DNA of 64,000 bases from Plumapathes pennacea (taxonomy: Eukaryota > Cnidaria > Anthozoa > Antipatharia > Myriopathidae): the NCBI GenBank assembly GCA_964036295.1, contig OZ038463.1:19331069-19395068 (forward strand), written 5' to 3'. The notes beneath the pieces are model-generated. The model worked only from the letters and a program-made list of their open reading frames with translations. It did not search any database and was not told where the DNA came from. Positions 13,501 to 25,900 of the stretch are shown piece by piece; the first letter of the stretch is position 1, and every line of letters begins with the position of its first letter. The translations under genes were made by a program, and so were the position numbers.

Positions 13501-16500
13501 GGTGACGGTGATGATGATGGTGGTGGTGATGTTGATGTTGATGGTAATGAAGATGATGACGATGATGGTACTCCTGATGATGGTGGATGATGGTGATAGT
13601 GATGATGGTGATGGTGATGGTGATGGTGATGATGGTGATGATGGTGATGGTGATGGTAATGATGATGATGACGATGATGGTACTCCTGATGATGGTGAAT
13701 GATGGTGATAGTGGTGGCGGCAATGCTGATGCTGCGGATGATGATGATAATGATGGTGCTGATAATGGTGATAATGGTGTTGATGGTGATCGCATAAACG
13801 ATGATAACAATTTTGGTGTGGAGTGTCGGTGACGACAACGTTATTTGATGATTCTGTTTGCTGATGATGCTATATGTTATACATCTCACCAGGGAAAACG
13901 GAGCATTTTGAAAACAGCTTCAAAGGATCAACAACTGACGCTGGCAAGATTGGCTTGGCATTCTACATCGGTCTTTGGGCATATGATGGCTGGTAAGAAC
14001 TCAGGATCCAAAGTCCCGAGCATAGACAATCAGACGTTTCACATCATCTGCCACACCTTCTAAACCAAACGGTTGCCAGACGAAGAACACCTGGAACCTT
14101 GCCCCCCCCCCCAGTCTCCCTCGGCTCTGATATTAGGATACGTTTTAGGGTACTCTTTATCCCTTGTGCTGCAAGTGAATTATTTTCTGTCTTTGGTTGA
14201 CAGCAGTCCTGTCTGCTACTGTCTTATAGGCTCTGTTATTATTATGCGTTTAGGGGGCGAGGGGGGGGGGGGGGAGGAATACCAACTCTAGTCCGTTTAT
14301 TCTAAAAAGAAGCAGCTTTGTCAGTCTCATTGATTGACAGCCACACCGTTTGCTACTGTCTAATAGGAACAATCTGAATTACTGCACAGAGGAGATGAAA
14401 CACCCTGAGAGGTAAGCTGAATGCTTTTCATTTATTTTCTTGCATTTCACTTCAGGAGCACACTAACTTTCAGCCCGTGATCGCAATCATCAAATATCGT
14501 CAGCTAAAGATCTAGACTATGGCCGTGGTCTGCACACGTGCGCTAGAAGCGCACTCACTTTTGCATGACTTTACCATATTTGGTTGTCTAGCACATGCTT
14601 GCTGGCACATGAGGCAGGAAACTTTAAAGAACCGATGCGCATTCCCTCATGCTAAGTTTGTGTGTATATATAAAAATACTTTTTTTGTGTGTGTGAACAA
14701 ATCTATAATCCAATTACGAGGCACGCAAATACTTATGTGCTTTTATCCCTAGTTGTATTTTGGGCGCTGATTAGCAAGTGAAACGATAACCGATAATAGA
14801 ATGTATGTAACCATGACGACATTAAGAGAGTTTGGCTTGGTTTTCACAGGGATATGCCAAGGTCAATAATCATCGGCATCTCCTTGACAACCGTGTTCTA
14901 TCTTCTCGCAAACATTGGCTATGTTGCAGTTCTGGGAAAAAGTGGCATCCTCAAATCTGAAGTCCTCGCAATAGTAGGTGTTAAATCAGGGGGTTGAGGA
15001 TCAAGCTAAGATTACGCACGACCCTGCGCGAGTATTCCATTAGCCTGCGTAGCAAGCGGTTCCTCTCGATACGAGGAGCATACGACGACTTTTTCGATTT
15101 TGGCCGCGCAAAAAAAAAAGCAAGCGCAAAATTGGGGCGAGGGGGTAGGGGGTCCTTTTTGCGCTCGCCCCAATTTTCCCGCGGTCAAAAAAAATCGAAA
15201 AAGGCTTTGTAGGCGGAAACGCTTGCTACGCAGGCTAGTCTCCCACGGGCAAGTGTTTTTTCTTTATCCCAAGAGGCTAACGACAACTTCGATTAGAGGT
15301 TAAACCAAGTTTGATGCCAGCGCCCACGTGCCATGTTGAAATATAATGTTATCTCGTAAAGTTATAGCATCGCCTCCATGCTGTTTTGAAGGTGATATAG
15401 TCCAGCATTGGTCACGTGACCTGCCTATCCCCCAAATTTGTCAGTCCAGCTTCTTTTGATGACTGAAATGACAAGAGCAAGAAAGGAATGATTTAAAGAC
15501 CAATCCCTTGAAATTAAGAATACGAACGATTGCTATGGTCATTTGGAGTCACAATAGAACGGACTGTAATAAGTAATATTTGGCTAAAATAATGCAACAT
15601 GAATCTGAAGGGATTTTTCGCGTAGTTCATGGAAAGCAAGCCGTGCTCTCCAGGGCCCAGTTTTTCAAAGCACGATTAAGCTAATCCTGGATTAGGTCTA
15701 AACTTTCTTGTCATTTTTTAGCCTGAAAACGTGAAAGTTTCGTCCACAACGGCTTTCTTGATAACGTTTTAAGCTGGAACAAGCTTACTAATCCATCTTC
15801 GAACAAAACTCTGCAGTTTATTGGGAGAGAGGTCGAGAGAAACAATTTCGTTAATCCTTTTCACAGAGCATGGGTGACCTTTATTTGGGTCCTGTCAACT
15901 GGATCATCCCTCTATTTGTGGCGGCGTCTACCTTTGGAGCCGTGAATGGCTTGGCATTCACCAGTGGGAGGTAGGACGCGAAATTAAGTGGAGTGTCGTT
16001 TAGAATTGAAATACAGCGAACTCTCTTTAAGGGGGACACCCTCGGGACTAGATTTAGTGTCCGCCTTAGAGAGAGAGTTCAGTTACAGAGAAACAAGTGA
16101 AAATCAGAAAGGATCAAATCTGCATGCTGTCTGCCTTAGAGAAGTGTCCGCTTTAGAGAGGTGTCCGCTTAAAAAGAGTTGCCTGTACTTAATATTAGTC
16201 CTTTCACGTCTGCCAAAGGTCCAAACTATCTAAAGGTATTTGACCACTCGGCAACGAAAGCTCTTAGTAAATGCAATTAATTCCGACAGTAATGGTCAAA
16301 TGTAAGCGGTTTGATTATCATCGACATCTATACTATCTTTGATAACGTTTACCGTATTAAAAGGTTGCAAGTAGAGACCCCTTAACGGTATTGAATGCAT
16401 GATGGGTAATCAGGGCAAGAACAAAGAAACATGGCGACGACGCGTGCGACAAGTCTCGATTTAATAATAAAATCGCTCACAATCAGAACCACCGAAAGCT

Positions 16501-19407
16501 TGCAAATGCAAATTTGTAGGCTTCGAAGTTCCACCGATCAGAAAAACGAATGTATGTGCAATTTATTTGCCCTGATTATCCATCATGTATTCAGTACCGT
16601 GAAGGGCTCCATTGGCAAGTGGTTAAACCCATCATTTGACGAAAGTTCTTCACTACAGATGACTTCCGCTCAGGTAGTCAAAACGTCAGTCACCAACTAC
16701 CCCCTTGGAGGATGACAACCAACATACTATTTAAAAGTATTATTGTTTGTTGCTTTTTCTTATCATCTTCGTGGTTACTTGTCGCTGTTTCAGACTGGTG
16801 TATGTGGTTGCTCGTGATGAGATGATGCCCTCTCTTTTGGCCATGATTCATGTCAAGAGGCTCACTCCCTTGCCGTCCATCGTTTTCACGGTTAGTGTTT
16901 ATGGCTAAAGTAGTAGAAAATATGGGAGAATGTCCCTAAACATAGTCCATTGCCGTATAGTCTGACATCTACTTGGAGTGTGTACGTGTCTCTAATAGTG
17001 TAGTATCTGTTTCACGGGTTTATTGAAATCACTCTATACGGCAATGGACTATGTTTATTTGCCACCGAAAATTCTTCTCAAAAACCCCTACATAAAACTC
17101 ACAGTAAACTAGACTCTTGCCCATCTGATTTTAGGAAACAACGTGGGCACTTGATTGGCGTGTTCAGCTGTGCGAGAGCCTAGAATTGTTATTTTCCGCG
17201 TAATTTGCAAAAACTAATGAGCCTGCATGCACTACTGGCATTTGGTCGGTGAAAGGACAAGAAATTGCCTTGAGTTGACGACGAGTCGCATGTTTTTAGT
17301 GACGTTTCGTAGAACTGATATGCCTTCAATATATTTGTATCGACGCGGACATTAACACTTGCTAGCTGTCGGATCGCGTCCACTTCGGATATTCAATTTC
17401 CCCATATCGCGACATTTCGTTTCGACTCAAAGATATAGCAATACTCTCTATTAGATACTAGGACACCCTCACTAATAAAAACTGTTTCACGGGTTTATTG
17501 AAATCACTCTAGTCTTGTAGTAGTGGTAGTGGTAGTTGTAGTGGCAGTAGCAGGAGCAGGAGCAGTAGTAGTAGTAGCCGTACTAGTAATAGTAGTAGTA
17601 ATAGTAGTAGTACTTAGAAGATACAGTTTAAGCTCCAGTAAGCGGACACCTCGGTAAGCAGAAAATGTGTCCGTAAGTAGAGCTGTCCGCTTATGAGAGT
17701 GTCCAGAGGGCTTCGACTGCATATTGTTTCGCGGTATTCATACATCAGCCCGACCTGGTGAGATTTTCCCCCCTCCCTGGGGAAATTTTAGTCTACCTGG
17801 ACCCTGGTGAACTTTTTTATTTTACCTGCCCAGTGTTTGTCCTCCCTGGCGTCCTAATATTAACACCTGGTGGAAAATTTTCTGACCTGGCGAAGTTTTT
17901 GCCGAAAACCTGTAAACATCCAGATCTCACCAGGTCTGTTACAGAGGGGTGTATCAATTAACTCTTCCGATTTCTAAACATTATTTTCTGTTTTAATCAC
18001 CAGATACTTATCTCCATCATCATGTTGATTCCGGAATCCAGTAATTTCATGACACTAGTGGACTTCTTCAGCTTTGCAGCCTGGGTATTTTATGGCGGCA
18101 CGTTTGCTGCACTTCTGTGGCTGCGCTATAAGCACCCTTCCATCCGCAGACCATACAAGGTCAGCCTTAATTAATTTACAGTCTACGTCACTTCCCCCGT
18201 CACACAACACTGCACCCCAACAAAGCGGCACCGTCATATTATGTTTTTGACGTGCTTTAACTTGAAACGAAAAGCAAATCCGAAGCTCGTGCAACAATTC
18301 AAAATTACGAAACATAGACTTGATACTCAATTATAAGTGACAGTGATCAGCGGTTAGTCTTGAAAATCAGTTTTTTTCCAGTTGCATCATGGGATACTCC
18401 ACGCTGACAAACACACACATGTGCAGGAGATGATAATTGATCTCGAGTTTGGACAGCAATGGCAGTGAACGCTGGCCAGTAGAAGTGACGTCAAAAACTT
18501 ATTTCCGCGGTGTCCAACAAAGCTGATTCCCAATAAAACTATACACCGCTATAAAAATCCCTTAAAAAGAAAATGAAAAACTGTATATTTTGGTCCTAAA
18601 TAGAATCAGGGTTCCGGGAACCCTGTGAAAACACCCCCATCCAACATTATGAGGACTCAATTATACAACTGAAGAACTTTAAAACAACTAACGTCTCTTG
18701 ATAACTCAAAGTCAGAACTATGCATTTCTAACCTTTAGAACATTCATTTTCCTTTACCACGTGTGACCTTGCAAACGAAAGCGAGCGAATCATGCAAACA
18801 AGCGCTGAAAGCCTTCCCTTTTTGTTGGTTAAAAAACTTGAATCTCACGTAACAGACCACATTCGCTGTCAGCTCTTGATAATAACGCAGTGTTTTCTCT
18901 CCCGTCAACAGGTGTGGCTAGTCATCCCTATTGGCATGTTTTTGGCCTCACTTTACCTGATCATTGCTCCCATCACCATTGACCCCTTGGGTTCCCTCAT
19001 CGCCCTGTCTATTATTGTAGCCGGGTTACCGCTGTACTACGTGTTCATTGTCTCAAATCTGGTTCCTCAGTGGTTCTACGAAGGTGTTGGTGAGTAAAAC
19101 GGTCGTGTTTTTTCGTTGAAAAGTTGAAGTAGATACTAGTGACTTACTTGGCTTTTTCTTACTGTCAGGCCAAGTTTCAACCTGTCCGGTTTTTTTTTTT
19201 TTTTTTTTTTTTTTCTACCCTGATGAAAAGCTACAATCGGTACCCCAGGGATCGTTTCCATGGGCGTTAGGCTCATTAATTGATCGATCAGCATCGATCT
19301 TGTTTTTGTTTTTTTTCTCTACAGATAATTTCACTTGGTGGTGCCAGAAAACATTCGACTTGGCCTTGGAGGAGCAAACAGAGGAACCGATAGAGACGAA
19401 GTTTTGA
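10600..19407 (+). CDS. SLC7-family (LAT branch) light-chain amino-acid transporter, paralog 1
   Basis: Multi-pass plasma-membrane amino-acid exchanger expected to pair with an SLC3 heavy chain. Exons: 10600-11146, 13051-13176, 13893-13992, 14367-14411, 14850-14973, 15867-15970, 16794-16890, 18004-18159, 18912-19089, 19325-19407. They sum to 1560 nt (519 residues plus TGA) with all GT-AG junctions and phases consistent. Visible hallmarks: the substrate-loop motif GTVIGSGIF (residues 64-72), [15 protein letters not shown], the extracellular YPDC whose Cys167 matches the conserved cysteine bonded to SLC3 partners, [18 protein letters not shown] and SRLxYVxxRDE-like [13 protein letters not shown]. 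The N-terminal ~50 residues are polar and the C-terminus is short, as in the family. Sequence resembles both LAT and b0,+AT subtypes, so I do not assign a numbered member. A tandem paralog follows 1.1 kb downstream. Confidence 0.93.
12171..12600. repeat. Cluster of ~60-bp repeats, direct then inverted
   Basis: Lies in intron 1 of the first SLC7 gene. About four direct units of roughly 60 bp, each containing AAAAGTAAGG, TTTTTCACCAAAAGTAAG and GGTCTCGAAA, run to a turning point near 12460. The same unit then continues in inverted orientation (CTTACTTTTG, TTTTTGAGACCCCTTACTTT) to about 12600. The arms could pair into a long hairpin. Confidence 0.8.
13425..13800. repeat. (GATGGT/GATGAT)n microsatellite in SLC7 paralog 1 intron
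   Basis: A long imperfect trinucleotide/hexanucleotide tract rich in GATGGT and GATGAT, containing a near-duplicate block (GATGACGATGATGGTACTCC at about 13555 and 13669). ORFs through it encode poly-His, poly-Met/Val or poly-Asp and are artefacts. Confidence 0.9.
15041..15237. repeat. MITE-like inverted repeat (TAGCCTGCGTAGCAAGCG ends)
   Basis: The ends TAGCCTGCGTAGCAAGCG and CGCTTGCTACGCAGGCTA are perfect inverted copies. Inner arms (TTTTTCGATTTTGGCCGCG / TCAAAAAAAATCGAAAAAG and GCGCAAAATTGGGGCGAG / CTCGCCCCAATTTT) also pair. Intron 5 of SLC7 paralog 1. Confidence 0.85.
16011..16190. repeat. MITE-like repeat with GTGTCCGCTTTAGAGAG core
   Basis: TIR-like ends (TACAGCGAACTCTCTTTAAG and its diverged inverse ending GAGTTGCCTGTA) enclose several copies of a GTGTCCGC(C/T)TTAGAGAG phrase. 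Fragments of the same family occur at about 17630-17725 and 55965-55996. Confidence 0.6.
16938..17056. repeat. Short element with perfect 23-bp terminal inverted repeats
   Basis: The arm at 16938-16960 and the arm at 17034-17056 (CTATACGGCAATGGACTATG and onward) are exact inverted copies. The phrase CTGTTTCACGGGTTTATTGA just inside the right arm occurs again at about 17483, in the same intron. Confidence 0.75.
17510..17622. repeat. (TAG/GTA)n-rich trinucleotide microsatellite
   Basis: Imperfect TAGTAG/GTGGTA/GCAGGA units in intron 7 of SLC7 paralog 1. Confidence 0.85.
17752..17937. repeat. Inverted-repeat element with GACCTGGTGAGAT ends
   Basis: GACCTGGTGAGAT at the left and ATCTCACCAGGTC at the right are near-perfect inverted copies, with internal CCTGG-rich repeats. 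Non-coding, in intron 7 of SLC7 paralog 1. Confidence 0.65.
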
Positions 19408-19604
19408 CAGAACTGTGCTCAGTAAGGACAAAACGACTACCATGAAATTCCGTAAATAATCCCCGAGCTAATATGCACGTTTGTTCAAAATAACTTAATT
19501 GGCCTGATTTGAATAGGGCTTAATTTCTGGCGGATGCACAAATCCATTTGGCTCATACGGGCCATTGATGCTTAGATGCTAAACCTCAATATTATTTTTA
19601 TGTT

Positions 19605-19640
<36 letters not shown>

Positions 19641-20474
19641 GGGGTTGTGGTTTGGCCAATTACCGGAGAGAGTGTTACATAAAATAGTGAGAGTTATTTA
19701 CGGAAGTTTATGGTTAGTACCTTGAAAATGCCTCGTTTCCAGGCCCTCTTTGGGGGCGGGATAGGAAGCAGGTACTAGGATAGAAGAATATATAATCGCC
19801 AAACATTTGAGGAGGGCAGAAATTAATTTTGTTTTTCTGCACACGACCGTTGCTGTTGCAGAAGAGAACTCTGGGTTGGAGTGAAGAAAGCAAAATTTGT
19901 TTTACTTTTTTTCTGACACGCACGAGGTAATTTTGTCCAGACTAGCTAACGCATCAAACCGGGAGCTTTAAGGAACCCATAATGTGTCCTCGAGCTTTGT
20001 TTACATCAATAAACTGAGTATCGAAGTTCTCTACACATTGGCAGGAATATCAGTCACATTGAGGCATTTTCTCCAGATGGACTCCGATCCTTGTTTGTCC
20101 AGTTTGTTACTTGCAAGTTTTTATGCATGCCGTTCGAAACATCAGTCGGCGGCAAAATATTGTCAGATATTGTCAAAAAATTATAACAAAATTAAAATCC
20201 ATGGTCAAATTCATGCTAGTGAGTCACAACTTTGTGAATAGTCAGCACACTCTTTATGGAAAACCGTTTGAAAATCACAATAGTATAGGTCGCCAAAATA
20301 CCAAAAAAAAAAAAAAAAAAGGCATTCGAGAAGCAAAATCAGTCATTACCCGCCGTGTTTTACACTGTGGGGGGTAGTGGTGAGCCTATGGAGCCCGCCC
20401 CCATCCTCTCTCCCAAAGCAGGCGCACGTGCGGCCAGATCAAAAGCGAAACGACACCAGCTGGTTGGCGCCACG
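19408..20474. other. Intergenic spacer between the two SLC7 paralogs
   Basis: About 1.07 kb that must contain the 3' end of paralog 1 and the promoter or 5' UTR of paralog 2. A G-homopolymer of about 30 bases lies at 19607-19640 and an A run at 20303-20320. An upstream in-frame ATG at 20388 gives an alternative start for paralog 2. Confidence 0.6.
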
Positions 20475-22568
20475 ATGGAAAACAACGGAACTCGACCAAG
20501 CCAGGACTTTTTAAGTAGAGAGGAAAAGGACGGAACTGTGGATAACTTGCTATCCTCAAATGGGGCCACGCAAGCTGCTGTCGGTTTACAGCGAAAGGTT
20601 GGCTTACTGAGCGGTGTTTCCCTCATCGTCGGCACCATGATAGGCTCCGGTATCTTCGCCTCCCCTCGCTATGTCATGGAGAATTGTGGCTCCGTTGGTT
20701 TAACGCTGATTGCTTGGGGTCTGTGTGGTGTACTGGCTATGTTCGGAGCGCTGTGTTACTCCGAGCTCGGCACGATGATATCTCGGAGCGGAGGGGAGTA
20801 TGCCTATCTTTACGACGCCTTTGGCCCGCTCTCGGCGTTTCTCTACTCGTGGACAGCCGTTGTTGTGCTGAAACCATCCCAAGTGGCGATTATTTGCTTG
20901 GCATTTGGAGCGTATGTGATCGAACCTTTCTTTCCTGGCTGTAGTGATCGTGCGGACCTTCAGCCGCTCGTGAAACTACTCGCTGCAATAGCAATCGGTA
21001 AGTTTATTATACACTGTGCGAGGGTCAAACTGTTTAACCTATGTAGTGTATATCACTTTTTTTTTTATTATTTTTATGCAGAAACGATAACTCCAGCTCG
21101 TATTTCTAGTATCTAATTTATTTGTGTTTGCGCGTTTCGAATCAACACGAGAATATACATTGAATTGCACAATTCCCTTCCTCAAAACAATAGCTGTGCA
21201 GAACAATTAGTACTATTAACACAGCGGGACTCTGTCGTCGTTTATTGTGTACATTTTATCGTTAACCGTAGCATGAAAAAGCGGTCTTAGTTTAGATTTA
21301 GAATCTGCTGCTCTTTTTGCTTAGATTGATTTTTAACTGACAGTGCTGAACTATTAAATGTTGAGCAATGATAGTTTTACTAGCAGATTAGTAAAAAAAT
21401 AGTCACACCGGAAATTCTAAATGGCCACCAGAGACGGTGATATAAAAATATAAAATAATATGAGGTCACGAGGTCAGGCAGTAATGACAAACGATCGGCA
21501 AAAATAACAGCTTAACATGCAAATTTAAAAACATTTATCAAGTGTAAATATTATGCATGCATACCTTTGTTTTGTTTTAACAAAGCCCTTGAGAATTACA
21601 ATTATTGTATTGACCTTTGAAAGAGCTGTGCTGGCCTGCAGCAAACAAATTTTAATAGAGCATGTCACTGTTGCAGTTCAGTGAAATTCAGCTGCTGCTG
21701 TTGCTGTCAAAAAACTTTTTTGAGGCATACTGTATTGTCTAAAAGCCTCAGTTTTTGTTGTTGTTGTTGCTTTTTCCTTTTCATCAATAGGACTGTACTA
21801 GTCCAAGTCAAATACAGGAGTCTGTTCTTTTAAGGCCACCACACACTAGCCAATTTTTTGTCTGAAGACCACAGACTTTCCATTGGAGTTAAATTTGTCA
21901 GGATTGAAACCCACCACACATTAGCCGATTTTTCATCTGGGAACAGCCTATTTTTTTTATTGCACTCAGTGCCAGGGCAAGCATGCCACTCATGTTGTTT
22001 GTGTATGTGCCTGCAATCACGCTTCCTATTGGTTGTTGCACAAAGGAGCCCCGACAATTTGTCAGGCTTTACCACATCACACTAGCTGACAAGATCCAAC
22101 CAGGTGTTTAAGATCTATTACCGCAAGATCCTACCAACAACAAAAAATCTTGTCACAGACACTAGCTGATTTTCTGTTAGTGACCAAAAATTGGAGGTTG
22201 ACTCCCAACAAAAAATCAGCTAGTGTTTGGCAGCCTTTATGGTGATTTTTAACCTAGGCCATTCATTTTCCATTCTCTGATTCAAAAAGGCTCGTTTACT
22301 TGCATGTTTATTTCCATACAAATTATTTACTCATTTATAGACCTGCGGAACATTATTTCCAAACTTGGAATTGGTCACCAAGCTATATTACATTCAATTT
22401 TTTTTTTTTACTTTTGCAGGGATCATCACCTTTGTAAATTGTGCCAGTGTCAAGTGGGCTACACGAATGCAGAACGTCTTCACAGCAGCCAAAATGGCAG
22501 CTATCATCATGCTTGTTGTCACTGGTGTGGTACGGTTAGGCCAAGGTATGATTACCTATCTTAGGCCC

Positions 22569-22602
<34 letters not shown>

Positions 22603-22915
22603 GCTTTATTCTTACGGTTAGGCCTACCGTCCACACTAATCCGGATAAATTGTCCACCGAAAACGACCGAAAACGGAACTTTTCGAAAACGCTCTTCAAA
22701 GTGGATAAATTTGAAAACGCCAGCTTTGCGTTTTGGTGTGGACGAAGAACATTTTGAAAACGGAACTTTTCGAAAATGCTGACTCACGTGGTCACGTCAA
22801 GTGGTTTCAAAGATTGTCAGGGATGTTTGTAGAGCAATAACAATACATTTGGGCCCGGAAACATTTTATCCGTTTTCCAGTGTGGACGGAAAACATTTCT
22901 TGCGTTTTCAGAGTG

Positions 22916-22953
<38 letters not shown>

Positions 22954-25900
22954 AGTGCCTTAATCTTGAGGGAAAGGGAGGGAGGAGGGAGGTTCAACAA
23001 GTTCTGTAGACCTTTCTGCCATAAAATAGTTGCATACCTTTAGTAAGGTGATAGTTGGCAGGTAACCATCCAACCAAAAGTAAAGAGGTGCTTTCAGTAG
23101 TTGTCTCAGGATATTTTGTCCAACTTTTCACTCCCATCTGCTCTTTGCACTGTTACTGGCTGCATTTGTTTGGGTGTGTTAGGCTGGAAGAGCCAACTCT
23201 GAAATCAATTAAGTTGATCCCAAATCAACAGGTTTTACCCACAATACAAATGGTACAATGTATGCTATAAGCCACTTTCACAATCATGCACAGAAGGAAA
23301 TAGCACTTTTTACTGCTCGCATGAACAAGCGTCTTTCAAGTAAATCTCAACCCTATGTGAGCTTTTCTTGCTTCTTTGCACTGATCTTTGTAAAATAATG
23401 TTATTTTTATCCAGGCCATACAGATTCTTTCAAAGATTCCTTTTCTGGCACTACAAAGAGTATTGGGCTGGTTGGATTTGCTTTTTATAATGGGCTGTGG
23501 GCGTATGATGGATGGTTAGTATATATATGCATTGGCAGTTTCCTTGTTACATAAATAGAGATTACTTCATGGAAAGTGCGCGCGTACGGTTTTTATTCAC
23601 GAGTTGTGAAGTATCATAAAACGAACGAGCGAGGCTTTGCGAGCGAGTGAGTTTTATGATACGAAACAACGAGTGAATAAAAACTGTACAAAGCACTTTC
23701 CATGATGTTTTCTGTTTATTATATACATACTGAGACATTTATGATGGGACCGGGAAACCCTTTAAAAGTAGTGAAAAATCGTCGTTCACAGCTTGTGATT
23801 GGACGAACGATTTTTTTCACGTGTGAAAAGCGTCGTTCGCGGCCTCTCATTGGCTAGAACTCATTTGCGTACGAAATTTTACGATATGGCTTTTTCGTGA
23901 GTATGTCTCAGTATGTATATAATAAATTACCGTACAGCAGGAATTTGGGGGAGTCAAAATCTGAGGGTGCATGTATTCTTTTTGGACTATTGCAGATGAG
24001 AATACATGGAAAAGAATAGCAGAATACGCAGAATATTAACAACTGGGGGGGGGGACTTCCATATAAGAAGGGATGGGGATGCTCGTTGTACCTCTTAGGG
24101 GTCAAAATCATGGGTTTTTGGTACCACTTTAGTGTGCTCAACATCAAACACTGACATTTTTTAATGAACTTGTATTAATTGGTACCTTTTAGGGGTCAAA
24201 ATAAGCTCAAGCCATGCCCATTTTAGTACCTCTTAGGGCAGGGTCAAAACTCCCGGTGAGCATCCCCCCCCCCCTAGATTAACAAGCAATAAAACGGTAA
24301 TCTGAAAACAGGTTCATTTGTGGAAAATAAGATGTCCGATCGTGTAAACATACTGCAGTAGTTGAAAAAATAGACAAAATGTTTGCCTGACAGCTGAGAG
24401 AATGTCAAAAGTAATGAAGGCTCGTTTATATGACCAAAAGAACACATTTAAGATCCATTCACGTACTGATTCTGTGTAATCCCATTCTGGAATAGTCCAA
24501 AATGCAAGTGACATAGTATGGACCATAATCTGCAGGTATTCACATATATATTTATATTTATCCATTCCAACACATCTTTCTTCTACTGCAGGAATAATCT
24601 AAACTACATTACTGAGGAACTGAAAAGGCCTAACAGGTATGTCTGTGCAATGTTGATCACAAAACACTATAAGATTCAGGACAGTGTGTATGTTGTGACA
24701 TACATTGTACATTACATGGCTTTTTGAATTTCCTTGTTTTGAGTTGAGTTCAGTGTATTATGTCTTATGCACAAGTATAACAATACAACAAATGCCCTAT
24801 GCATGCACAATTCACTTTTCACAGTTTACATTTCACATTTTTCATCACCCATGTTTTTTTTTGTTTGTTTTTTTTTGTTTTTTTTTTCATAGGGACTTAC
24901 CATTGTCAATTCTAATTGGCATCCCTTTGGTGGCCATCTGCTATGTTCTAGTGAACATTGCTTATCTGGCGGTTTTGACCCCTGCGGAAATCATGTCTTC
25001 TGGAGCTGTAGCTGTGGTAAGAATTTCATGCTATAGTGCATGGTGCAGTGAGCTGCTTTAACTAGGGATGTTGGTGCACATCAACTATAGCTGTACGGTG
25101 TCTATAGAGTTGTAGAATGATGTCACAAGAAAAATATTTTTCTGATATAGTGGGTTTTATTGAATATTGTTAAATAGAGTCTTGATCATTTCATGCTGGG
25201 TTTGTTAACCCTTTCACTCCCAAGAGTGATCAACTTCGATTTTCTCCTTCAGTTTCTCACCAGAGATATATCATACAGTATGGAGAACTTGGCTTTTGAT
25301 AACTTGCTCAGATAAAAGCTGATTAAACTATCAATTCTCACTACATCGCATACACTTTCCTCTTAAAAGGTTGGGAGAATCTGCATTTTGAACTTGGGAG
25401 TGAAAGGGTTAAAATGTGCCCCCAAATAAACAAAAACAGCTATGTACTACTTGTCAAAACATTCCTGTGTTCTTTTTTGCCTTATTTTCCAACAATCTGA
25501 CTTCAAGTTTGACTCTTTCAGACTCTTGCTGACAGAATGTATGGTGTTATGGCCTGGGTGATCCCAATATTTGTGGCATGTTCTACATTTGGTTCAGCTA
25601 ATGGCTGTGCATTCACTGGAGGAAGGTTCTGTAGAGTCTGTGTTTTGTTACTTTTTTTTTTAGTGCTGTTCTATAGAGTTTGTTTGCAAATATAAGGGAG
25701 TGGTGACATTCATACATGTGCTTAGCAAAGGAACCAGTTAGAATTACCTTGGAACTTGTTTTGAGAAATGGTCCAAGAAAAATGCCTTGCTCCCACTCTC
25801 TTCCAAACTCCCTCGACATCACATCAATCATCTGCCACAAACTCATATCATTCACTACAAGCCCATTAAGAGCTAGTTAGAACTTTTATTAGATAATAGT

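Noticed and set aside
13409..13889. Poly-His / poly-Asp ORFs
   Set aside because: Products of the GATGGT/GATGAT microsatellite, inside an SLC7 intron.
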